A stretch of 64,000 bases of DNA from Coffea arabica (lineage: Eukaryota > Streptophyta > Magnoliopsida > Gentianales > Rubiaceae): the NCBI RefSeq assembly GCF_036785885.1, contig NC_092312.1:10062001-10126000 (forward strand), in the 5' to 3' direction. Shown here one piece after another: positions 27,498 to 37,985 of this stretch. How positions within the stretch are numbered: position 1 is the first letter of the stretch; each line of letters begins with the position of its first letter. Below the pieces are notes generated by a model that saw nothing but the letters and a program-made list of their open reading frames with translations, made no database searches and had not been told where the DNA came from. Position numbers and translations under genes: made by a program.

Positions 27498-30412
27498 TTT
27501 CTCCGAAGGGTATTGTTGGGAAGGAATTTTTTAGTGGAGCTGTTTTGGGGAGTGCAAGAGTGAAGAGGAAATTCAGAGAGAAAATGGAAAGGAAAAGTAC
27601 AAAGATAGAGAAAGAGAATGAGGAAGGGGAAGAAAATTTTATGTGGCGGGAGGAAATGGTTGGCTCTCTCAACGGTTAGTGGGGAGCTAGTTATGACGTC
27701 ATCTTCGTGGAAAAGTGATTCCAAACGGAAGTGACATCGATTTTTTTTTTTTTTGTCGAAAGGTCATCATGGTTATTCATCCTTTTAGGTTAAAATGGTG
27801 TAGTGGGTTATATGAACTTCTTTAACTTGTAAAAAAAAAAAAAAAAAACCTCTTTAATAATAAAAATAATAAAATTTCAGTCAAATAATTCAACCGAAAT
27901 CAAAGGGAAAATCTACAATGTGGTGGTAAATCACATTGCAGAACAAGAGTGTGAAAAAAAAGAAAAAAAAACTAATGAGATATCGCAAATATGGTATATC
28001 ACATCGTAAAAGTTTCGGAAATAAAAATATTTCTTTGTCATTTTTATCTAAAATTTTCTTCCTACGCTCATACTTGGGTTTTGTGGGCTACAAAAACAAT
28101 TTCTTTCACGATGTTCAAGTATGAAACTCAGCAACAAGGAAGAATATGTCTATATCAAGTTCTTTTTTGGACTGCCCTTTTTCTTTTTCTTTTTCTTTTT
28201 TTTTTTGTAGTCATTCAGTTAGGAAACAAATGAATGTTGAACGAAAATGAACATCCTGCAATAGATTGAGACTGTCCCAAGGTATTCTTTTGGTTAAATA
28301 ATGAACTAAATAGCCAATGTAGCAGCGAGCATACATAAAAATGTTTCATGTTCAAAAAATTAAAGAAGTTGAATATGACTCTTTTTAAGTACTAGTAACA
28401 AGTAATTACCGCTGAAAATTGGGAGAGTTGAATTAGGTGGTAAGGTGGAAGAGATTGTAAGTAGAAGATCTTGGATTCAAAACTTTATATTTAAAAAAAA
28501 AAAAAAGTTCAAGAGAAGGTCATCAAATGAATATTGAAGATTTAATTAACTATGTAATCTCGCAAGAGAATTTCATAATTGACTACATCCACTTTTGGTT
28601 TTCTAATTGAAACTTGTGAACCAATTTCGAAGATTCAACGGTTGAATCTACCAAATCCCTCAAGGAAAATGTTTGGATACATGCGTTTGGATACATGAAA
28701 GGAATTATAGATCATATATAGCAGTATAGGAAACTCGTATCAAAGAAATAAAAATTTGTAAACTTTGAAAAGGTACAACAAAGTAATGCATAATACTATA
28801 AAAGTTGAATGCATGGTCTAAAATTAGACTAGGTGTCTCAAAGTACGCAAGACACATCGAACTCCTTGAAAAGTGAATAAGGATAAGAATAAAGAGAAGA
28901 ACAAATGCGACACAAACTAAAGGCAATATTTGACTTCAAACACAGCCATCCAAGGTGTGCGTGCTCAAGAGCATTATATTATTATTATTTTATGGAATAT
29001 GGTGGCCTCCATTACAATTTGGTGGTCCTTTTTTTCTTTGCATAATGAATTGCATATGCTATTTTAGTAGATACGTGTAAATTACGTGATGTGTGTGAAA
29101 TAAAAAATTAATTAAAAATAATTATTGAAAAACGCATAAACGACGCAAGTGAAATAATTCTAGAAAAAATTTTGACATCCAAACGCTCGTAAAATTGATG
29201 ACTAAGCATGCCAGATGAAATTGATGTACTGGATCCCATGAAAGCTGTTTTTTTTTTTTTTTCTCTTAATTGAAAACAAAGAATTCAAGAAGGAAAAGCA
29301 TTTTCATAGTAATATAGTAATAATCAAGAGATTGTTTTATAGAGATTACACATATTAATTTAATAGTGTTTGATCTATTTTACATCTCTTTAATGATTTC
29401 TATTGAAAATATTCGGGTGAGGCAGAATTGCAAACATAACCAAAGACAAAAAAATTCTTTATCCCCTATCCCTGTTTCTCCTTTTTGGGAATTATTTTCG
29501 GTTTTGAGTCGAGTCAATTGAGAATATATGCAAATATAATTCTTTCCTGACCACTATGGTCCAAGGACTGATGATCAATTTAATTTCAAGCCACACCCTT
29601 ATATTATGCACCTTTTCTCTAGAGCTTTGAAGAACCGTGGCTGCTTCTATCCTATGCAAAGTATCATAGAGGATGATCCATAACCATAAGCACACTTCCC
29701 AATATCCAGATCCTGTTCAAAATGCGATAATCTTGTATCACCAAAATAGCTGGTAGCCATTAGAAGAGGCCACCCAAGATTATCTGTACATGACAAGTTG
29801 ACAGATCAATGCCTCAAGATGTTGATGTTTGATCCGACTTTAGGAAAGTTCTAAAACAAGGGAAACCTCACCACGTGTTTATGATCAACTCCGGGGCAAC
29901 ATCATGGGCTGCTGAAAAATGACATTTAGCAGAAAGCTATGCAGTCTAGTCTTCTGAAGGAAAGAAACAGCTCTTTTTGTGGGTTGATGCTCTAATAAGC
30001 TCTGTCACAGACTAAGGAACAGCTTACATGAACTTGGTTTTTCTCGCAGTGTTTGAAACTGTCGAGACAGATTTAAGAGGGGAAGTGTACGTTTAAAAGA
30101 GCTTGATAGATGTAGTTCTTCTTCTGGTTGCTTCCAGTTCCCAGGAATGAAGATGTATTGCTAACAACATACGAAAGTACAGTAGGTTTGATGATATACC
30201 AGCTTCAAAATCAAAAGAGTGATATATATAATCTGTAAACTACAAATTCAACTCCAGGTTTATCATCAATAGACAACACATTGCAGGCCAGTTATATATT
30301 CTGATTCACAAGCATTACTCAAAACAGTTATGTACAATGGGAACTGAAATAGCAGCGGAACATACAGTTGCAAACAAACAAGAATCTGAAAACAAAGAAA
30401 AGCACATTTCCT
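27498..30412. other. Promoter region of bHLH gene and intergenic DNA
   Basis: The first 200 bp upstream of the bHLH start are purine-rich on the plus strand (pyrimidine-rich 5' leader on the coding strand). A/T runs occur at 27740-27754, 27831-27848 and 28489-28506. No gene seen; minus-strand frames at 28705 and 29492 have no known domain. Confidence 0.5.
27693..27702. promoter_or_regulatory. ATGACGTCAT palindrome (bZIP/TGACG-type site)
   Basis: A perfect 10-bp palindrome with a TGACGTCA core, 196 bp upstream of the bHLH start codon. Plant bZIP factors of the TGA class bind such cores. Position suits a proximal promoter; binding is inferred. Confidence 0.5.
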
Positions 30413-33337
30413 TTATGCCAATTGAGCAGGAGTGGACTGAACGAGACTCTCTATCCTCTTCCGAATTTCATCAGGATTGGCACCCACCAGTTTGTCCACG
30501 GGAGCTCCTTCCTTGATCAGGAGAAATGTTGGCATGGCTTTTACTTCATACTTGGTTGCAACCTCCTAAGTTAACAAAAGAAGAAAATGAAATACAAATT
30601 TCTTAGTATCACCACTTATCTATAATTCTACCTTCTATCTTCCTGAGACAAGAAAATGATCGTTGTGAATCTAGGTCTCTTGTGAAACTTGGCAACTCCA
30701 ATAAGATCATACGTAATAGCAAAACGATATGGAAAAGATATATATAAACCATGACAGTCAGCTATCCAACTTTGCAGCAAGTGACTCAGTAAAGATGTTA
30801 TGTGAAAATTTAATAGCTATTTTGCATATGAGGAATTGCCTCTGATTAGCCTCCAGTAAACAACAGTAATTAGACAAAAAAAATGCTAAGAAAACAAGCT
30901 AGTCGAATCCCAAACCTCAAGAACACACAGGGCAAGCAGAATAAATCTGCCAAGAATGTCATTATCTATCTTAGATTGCTTCAAAATATTGTGCAGATTC
31001 TAACACATTCATCATGGCCTTCTGTTGTAAACAACATGAACTACCTATTGAATAGAATGTACTAACACTAGCTCACAATTTTCTTCCAACTGTGCAGTCC
31101 AGCCCTGGATGCTCTGTCTAGCTTCTGGCTTCCTTTCTATTTATCTATTCTACAACCACGACAACCACAAACATATACCATAAGCATTCATGATGGAACA
31201 GTTCCCACCTGCAACTACTACAGAGATGAACAGTTGAACTATAGGAAGCCAAGAATCATAGCAGATGACGTTAGTGCCGTCACAAAAAGTAAGATTCAAG
31301 GCTACCAGTCTCGTTGAGTCAAATGACAGATAATGAAGTCCCACTGTATTACACTCTATATGCAAGCTTATCATGTGCTTTAGATGACTGAAATGCTCTA
31401 GGGAATGTACTTCATATGATCTTTAGAATGCTGATGGTAGTCAGAGGCCATAGGCTCTATTATACCAGTATTCTTTCAACTACTGCAATATTAGTAGATA
31501 AAATTTCATGAATTAAGTTTTGAATATTTTGACTGGAAGTATTTACCTTCCTGTTAAGCTCTGGGTATTTCCATGTTCTACAAAAATTACTTCACCAGAG
31601 ACCTTAATGATTTTGTGGACAGCAGTACAGAAAGCTTAAAACGGATTTACCAGTGCATCTTCACCAAAATAGCATAGGAAACGGATAAAAAAACCTTTGA
31701 GACAGGTGAAATACGAGAGTCATACTGAGCAGCTTGCCAGAGCAGTTCATATGATAACCAAAGAGGATTTAAGGGGTCGCCAAACATAGAGGAGATTTAA
31801 CAATCTTAAATTGCAGTCTATTGATCGAGTACAGATAAACTAGAACTTAGATCTGCTCAAAGACAAAAGACAAACAAATTTGATTTGCATACGTATTATC
31901 AGGCAACTCTTTGGTTTGGAGAATCATGCACAAATGTAAAAATGCATGAAATTCATAAGATATTTCTTTTAGAGAGCGCAATTGGAAGGAAGGATCATGA
32001 AACAAAGACTATTTCTGATAGAAGCCAGCAAAGCTGAAAAGGTTACACTACGTATTGAACGTTGTCCTGCATTATTCCCCAAGTACTAGCAAGTTTTAAT
32101 TAACATTAAAGTAAAGATGTCTTGAATCAGATTCGATCTTTTTGAGCATAACAAAGTTATGGAAGGGGAAGAATATGCATACAATTTGAAAATCTCTATT
32201 ACCCTTCTTTGGTTGACTGAAGTGGAAATTAAATTGATCCATGATCTTAGACAAGATGACAATTCAGTAGCTAAAGCATGCATAATTAAGCTTGTTGTAC
32301 ATCAAGACAACAGGTGGTGCATCCATCCTTGGTTCTTCTAGCATAGTACTAATTTTCTTAAAATTTTAACAAACAAGCTTAATTCTGTTCATCCTTGTGC
32401 AGTTTAGTGATTTTTGTACTTGACAAATGCAAATGAAAGTGAACTGCCTGAGTCTTTCTCCTAAACTAAAAAATCCATAGATGCAGAGCTACTAATGCAG
32501 TACAAAATCGAAAAGAGCACAGGCTTTACAATTGCTACCAATGCAACATCCTTCTACATACTTGTCAGCCGAGTTCATGCTACAACTTAAATTAAATGCC
32601 AACAGAAAATCACCTCTAACCCCAGGGGGCGAAGGGGGGCGGGGGGGTTGGGTTTTTCTGGGGGTTGCTTGTATAGCAGGAAACAAAGTGGAGTATTACC
32701 TTGACTTCATCCACATCAACGGACAAAAAGGAAACATCTTGAAAATCTGAAGCCAATTCCTCAAAGAACGGATTCATTGCCACTGATGGCATGCACCAAG
32801 AAGCTGAAAAGTGTGCCACAATCTATACATACAATAAAACACCCCACCCATCACTACTTATTTGTACAGCTTAAATTCATTGAGGAAATTAAATTAAAAT
32901 GCAATTCAATGCTAAAAAAGCACTTCCAGGATTTCACTGATTTCATGTAATTTCGGTAAAACAGGACGCCTGACTCCTCATATAAGAATTGCTTAAATAG
33001 AGATAAAAACGAACTAATCTTTCAAGGTTTATTCCGAAAAATTGAAACAATTGCTCGGTTGTTCCCATACACTATTCCTGAAGAGCCCCTTTCCAATTGC
33101 ATCAGAAACAGTGAAAATAAGATGCTTTGTTTTGTATAATAATAGAGAGGAAGATAAATCAGTGAGCAGGCGGAAGAATTAAAGGCATATGCAAGCTTAA
33201 AGTACAAAGAGCTAAGCAGATACAACACAACATACAGGATTGCCTCGAGTTGTTGCCTGATTAACATGAAAATTCCAGGACTCCAGCGAATCCACCTTGA
33301 CAACTCTTGACTTACTTTGATGCTCCTGCCCTTCCAT
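30413..33337 (-). CDS. CXXS1: Thioredoxin-like protein CXXS1 (monocysteine WCMPS)
   Basis: Exons 33337..33236, 32822..32700 and 30565..30413 join in phase 0 to 125 residues, the size of plant CXXS1 (about 118-125). It has the thioredoxin fold pattern: SRVVKVDS opens beta 1, VAHFSASWCMPS carries the active site, VDVDEVK ends beta 3, AMPTF contains the cis-proline (about Pro87), and KLVGANPDEI follows. The active site is Trp43-Cys44-Met-Pro-Ser47. The resolving cysteine is Ser, so it cannot complete the usual dithiol cycle and is expected to act as a disulfide isomerase or glutathione-dependent thiol protein. No transit peptide is seen, so it is probably cytosolic. Intron 2 is 2.1 kb and contains a G-rich tract near its 5' end. 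Confidence 0.93.
32625..32664 (+). other. G-rich tract, quadruplex-forming pattern
   Basis: Runs of 5, 6, 7, 3 and 5 G lie within 40 bases on the plus strand, which is the template strand of CXXS1. They start 36 bp into intron 2. The spacers are 1-7 bases, satisfying the usual G-quadruplex rule. Confidence 0.8.
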
Positions 33338-34367
33338 TTCTTCTTCTTCTTCTTGCAGTTGGATGGCCTGGCTAGCTAGAAATATCCAATCACCATAGCT
33401 GTTGAAACATGTTTATACGTAGTTAAACCATTAAAGAAAGATGACATCTATTTTTTCCAGAAGATGACAGAGCAAATTACTGCTAAATTGAGGTGTCGGA
33501 CCCCACTTGTGGATATACATTGTGCCATTATGTAGCCCCCACAGCCCACAATGCATTTGCCCAATCTTTAGTAGATTGGATTACATTTGTCGGGTCAGGT
33601 TGAAGATTCTTTGCGGACCTGAAGCAAATCCTCCAATGTGGATTTGTTCACACAATTTAGGAAATACTTGTTCAAGAAATCAAGATCATGAGGGCACTCA
33701 TCTGTCTCTAAAATCTTTCTTTCTTGGACTCTATTCCAGACGGACAAAGGCGAATTCCAATTTGCAAGGAGAAGTTGAAAAGTGAAATGGGTGTGTAATC
33801 ACTATATAACTACAAATTAACGCCTTTAAAGATACACGGCAAATCTCAAATTAAAATTTTGTTGGCAGACCTAGAGAATGCAATTCAATTCTGAATTTGA
33901 AATTAAAAGGGCTGAGACCATCGTCCTAAAACCCATCAATCCAAAAATTCTACTCTGCTTCCTTCCCTTGCACCTTAAAGTTGCTGTATGAGTGAGAAAA
34001 AGACAGAGAGACTTTTGTGCAGTTGAAATATTAGTGAGAGGGACAAAATGCGAGCATATGAAATATCCAAATTTGATGAGATTAAAGATTTTTTTTCCAC
34101 GAAATTAATCCCTTCGTTTGTTGACCTAGACATTTTAGTTTTTCCGACATCACTTGGTGGTTTTTTTCTCTCTTTTTTTTTTTTTTTTTTTTTTTTTCTA
34201 TTCCCACTCATGTAGCAAGACTAGCGTCTCTTATTGAAGCCCAAGAGACATATTTTTGTTTAAGGATGGCGGTTCTGATCACCGTCCTTGTCCCGAAATC
34301 GATAATTTTCAAAAATGATATGACGTATTGAAATGACATGACAATCAAGTTACTCCTTAAAAAATTA
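33338..34367. other. Upstream region of CXXS1 and intergenic DNA
   Basis: No gene recognised. A (CTT)n-like run precedes the CXXS1 start (about 33336-33356). A T-run of about 28 bases sits at 34171-34198. Confidence 0.5.
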
Positions 34368-35419
34368 GGGAAATAACACAAATAGTCTTTCAATTCTTAA
34401 TTAAATCACTTTTGGTCCTTCAACTTTAATTTAAGATAATGTCATCCTTTAATTTTTATTATTGAATCAATTTGATCCATCTACTTTAATTTGGGGCTAT
34501 GCCCTAAATTAGCTCGATAATTAAGGTTAAGAGACGAAATTATCCCAAACTAAAGTGAAAGGAGCAAAATGATCTAGTAAAAGGATAAGTAGGGGTGGGC
34601 AAAATTATCCGCTAACCCGAAAACCCGTCATATCCGATCCGATTCGAAAATTAGGATATCCGATTTTTAGTATTTAATCGGGTCAAAAGAGGGTCGGGTA
34701 TCCGCTAAGATGCGGGGCGTGTTAGGGTCACATAATTAAAAACCCGCGGGTACCCGATCCGCCCCGCATATATATATTTTTTATTTTTATTTTTATACAC
34801 ACACTATAAAATAATAAGTTAGAACTAAATAAGTAATTTTATTGAACAAATTGCATTACAAATATGAGAGACTATAGTTTATTTACAAGATTCATTTGTA
34901 AAGGTCATGATCTTATATTTTATAGAAAAAAGTTTAATTAATGTGGAACATATATATTAAAAATTGTGCTATTTATTTCAAACTTTTATTGATTTTGAAT
35001 TCTTTTAATTTTTTTCCTTTATCTTATATTCTCTTCATATGCTTGTTTCTTGATGGGAAACCTTTTTTTAGGAAAAAAAATTATTAAATCTTAGATGAAT
35101 GTGTAAAATATAAAATTAAATTGGTATAAATCATTTTTTTTAAAAAAATTAAATAATAAACGGGGCGGGGTGGGTACCCGCTGATCCGACCCTATCTCAG
35201 CAGGTACCCGTTATAGGGTACCCATTGATATGCGGGGCAGGTAAGTGTCAGAAAATGACTGACCCGCAATATGCGGGTCGGGTCAGCCAAATGGTGAATA
35301 GGACGGGTACCTGACCCGCGCCCACCCCTAAGGATAAGGGATGACATTGCCCTAAATTAAAATTGAAGGACCAGAAGTAGTTCAATAAAAGTGTTGGAGG
35401 ACTATTTGGGACATTTGCC
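34368..35419. mobile_element. MITE with ~90-bp terminal inverted repeats, split by a hAT element
   Basis: The left end (GGGAAATAACACAAATAGTC) pairs with the right end (complement GGCAAATGTCCCAAATAGTC). The inverted similarity runs about 90 bp through TTTTGGTCCTTCAACTTTAA and AATGTCATCC. Removing the inner hAT insertion leaves about 300 bp. The terminal pattern resembles Mutator-derived MITEs. Flanks are AT-rich and a 9-bp duplication can only be seen approximately. Confidence 0.65.
34590..35330. mobile_element. hAT-type non-autonomous element, family 2 (741 bp), nested
   Basis: It starts TAGGGGTGGGC and ends GCCCACCCCTA, flanked by a perfect 8-bp duplication AGGATAAG (34582-34589 and 35331-35338). 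Subterminal DNA is rich in GGGTACCCG and CCGACCC words; the middle is AT-rich with no open frame. A second copy, inverted, runs off the right edge of the window from 63663. Confidence 0.9.
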
Positions 35420-35758
35420 TTAAAAATTTCTCTTGTTTTTAGCTATGCGTGCAATTTGGCAAAACAAACTTACCTTTGGTCAAACTGCTGAGATGCAATA
35501 CTTATATATGAAATTTGAGGAAGTTAAAGGCATTTCAATTTTCTCAGCTCAATATACAAAAGAGTTTGTTTAACAGTGTTCTTAAATTTTTAAAATTTTT
35601 CGCAGTTCAATTTGCTAATTATGTTTCTGAACTTTTATATTCTATTAATATTCTTTTTGTTGGGTTGGAACTAGAATAGTTTCTATATCTTCTTTTCTTT
35701 TCTCTTTTTTTTTTTTGTGTTAACGCTCTGGTGACTAGTCACCGTATTGGGTCTCAAC

Positions 35759-36187
35759 TAGGGTTGCAAACGAACCGAGTCGAGTCGAGTTTTGGGCTAA
35801 TTGAGCCGAGTCTCGACTAAATTTTATCAAGCTCGAGCTTGACGAGCCAGCAAATTTCGAGCTCGAGCTCGACTTGAATCAAGTCGAGCTGAGCTCAAGC
35901 TCGAAATAAAATAAAAAATAATTATTTTATTTTAAAAAAAATAATATAATATTTTTTTCTTAATAAATAATAAAATATTAAGGATATATACGTAATTTTA
36001 CTATGAAAATAAAAAATAAAAAAATATATATATAATATACGTAATTTTATTATTAAATAAAAAAAAAAATATATATATATATATATACCCAAGCTCGCGA
36101 GCCTAACGAGCTTAATATTCTGAGCTCGAGTTTGACTCGAGCTTGATTCGAGCGGCTCGCGAGCGGCTCGATTCGTTTGCAGCCCTA
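35759..36187. mobile_element. hAT-type MITE, family 1, copy 2 (429 bp)
   Basis: Same ends and subterminal CGAGC/GCTCG words as the copy at 2884-3277. The left end is TAGGGTTGCAAACGAACC and the right end is the complement of TAGGGCTGCAAACGAATC. Flanking 8-mers GTCTCAAC (35751-35758) and GTCTCGAC (36188-36195) match at 7 of 8 bases, an older target duplication. Confidence 0.85.
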
Positions 36188-36577
36188 GTCTCGACTAATC
36201 CAAAGTCGATCAACTCTTTTAATGTTGCTTGAGATCTTGTTTAAGGGATATCATGTTCCTCGCCACTTAACCCAACAACGATTGGTAAAGAGTTTATGTA
36301 TTACTAAAATATTAACGTGCTCTTCTCACACTGACAATGTATAACAAGTAACCATAAACTAGGTAATTAAGATAGACATTTTGGGGCTAAAGCATCCAAT
36401 AATAGCACCAATTCTCCAAAATAAATATTCTATATTAGGCCAGATGACCCTCCTGTTTGTTAGTATGATTACTTTTCATTCGTTTTCAATTTGCTTTCAA
36501 AATAAAATAGATCATACAACTGATGCTCATGAAAAATCCCTTGACATTTCTACGCACGTATGAAATCTTTGTAGGTC

Positions 36578-36583
36578 CACGTG
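36578..36583 (+). promoter_or_regulatory. G-box CACGTG upstream of PSBQ
   Basis: The sequence is TCCACGTGTC, 240 bp before the PSBQ start. G-boxes bind bZIP and bHLH (PIF/HY5-class) factors and are frequent in photosynthesis promoters. Confidence 0.55.
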
Positions 36584-36666
36584 TCAAAACGATATTGAAC
36601 CAATTCTAACCTGATCCAACTTGTCAAAAACTTGAACATTCATTGGCCGAGGGCATATCCAAAGGC

Positions 36667-36672
36667 AGATAA
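36667..36672 (+). promoter_or_regulatory. I-box GATAAG upstream of PSBQ
   Basis: GATAAG lies 84 bp downstream of the G-box and 151 bp before the start codon. G-box plus I-box is a classical light-responsive pairing. Confidence 0.45.
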
Positions 36673-36822
36673 GGTGCTCTTGAGTATTCGCTCTCCATCA
36701 CAGAAACATTAAAACAAAACCTCTACATCATCATCCAGCTGCGAAAGTTATATTCGGCGAATTGCCTTTCCATCACTTTGCCTGAGAATTTTGGAAATCT
36801 TGCAAACTGAAATAAACAAGCA

Positions 36823-37985
36823 ATGGCCCAAGCTATGGCTTCAATGGCAGGATTACGTGGATCCTCTCAAGCTGTGCTGGATGGCAGCCTCCAGCTCAGC
36901 GGTTCTGGCCGGTTGAGCACATCCAGCACCACCAGAGTTGCCTTGGCTAGACCAGGATTCAGCGTTAGAGCCCAGCAAGGGTCGGGCGAGACCGAAACAA
37001 GCCGCCGAGCCATGTTGGGGCTTGTTGCAGCTGGGATTGCCTCAGGATCTTTTGTTCAGGCAGCGCTTGCTGAAGCCAGGGCAATCAAGGTTGGAGGACC
37101 ACCACCGCCCTCTGGCGGATTGCGTAAGCTCTTCTCCATTCCCTTCTTCTACGACTTTCCTTGTAAGAACATGGCCATGTCGTTTTCACATGAGCTCTTG
37201 CTGATTTATCCTAAAATTAGGCGAAAATTGGATCACAATGTTGGATAGCTAAGAATTTCCCCACTTCCATTGCTGTCAGCTACTTCACATAACCTATCGA
37301 AATTTTACCTCAAGATATCTCTTTCAATCTATGAAATGAATTTGGTTTTTGTTGATTAAAAATCATCTGAGACATAGAGCTACAAGGTTTGACCGTAGAG
37401 TCAGATTCTTTGGATAGATAATGTTAGATTGCTAGTCGGCAATTGAGATTTTACTAATCATTATGTCAAAATTTGTGCATTTGGCAGCCGGAACTTTGAA
37501 CTCAGACATTCCGAGAGACCTTGATTTGCCACTCAAGGACCGTTTCTTCATTCAGGCGCTGCCACCGGCTGGGGCAGCAGCGAGGGCGAAGGATAGTGCC
37601 AAGGATATTATTAATGTAAAGGGATTGATAGACAAGAAGGCTTGGCCTTATGTACAAAATGACCTTCGTCTAAAGGCCGAATTACTTCGCTATGATCTCA
37701 ACACTGTCATCTCAGCAAAACCCAAAGATGAGAAGAAACAGCTGAAAGATCTCACCGGGAAGCTGTTCCAGACCATCAGTGATGTAAGTTGACCAAATAT
37801 TCCTTCATGCCAACTTTGTTTTTGTGAACTGCATACTTTTTAATTGGCCGAAGCCATGTAACTGTTGCAATTTTTTGGCATAACAGTTGGATCATGCAGC
37901 GAAGATCAAGAGCACTCCTGAAGCAGAGAAGTACTATGCAGCAACTGTATCTGCTTTAAATGATGTTCTATCAAAAGTTGGTTAA
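36823..37985 (+). CDS. PSBQ: Photosystem II oxygen-evolving enhancer protein 3 (PsbQ)
   Basis: Exons 36823..37123, 37488..37783 and 37887..37985 give 231 residues. The N-terminus is a bipartite thylakoid-lumen transit peptide. A Ser/Thr-rich stromal part is followed by a twin-arginine (Arg61-Arg62) hydrophobic lumenal signal ending ALA at 81-83. The mature protein of about 148 residues (16 kDa) starts [17 protein letters not shown] and continues with the four-helix PsbQ domain ([15 protein letters not shown], then [15 protein letters not shown], then the closing [11 protein letters not shown]). PsbQ binds the lumenal face of photosystem II with PsbP and stabilises calcium and chloride at the manganese cluster. 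The twin Arg indicates Tat export. Upstream G-box and I-box motifs fit light control. No lesions. Confidence 0.96.

Noticed and set aside
37463-37487. In-frame ATG upstream of PSBQ exon 2 as an alternative start
   Set aside because: It lies in the intron before a clear AG acceptor; exon 1 supplies the required transit peptide.
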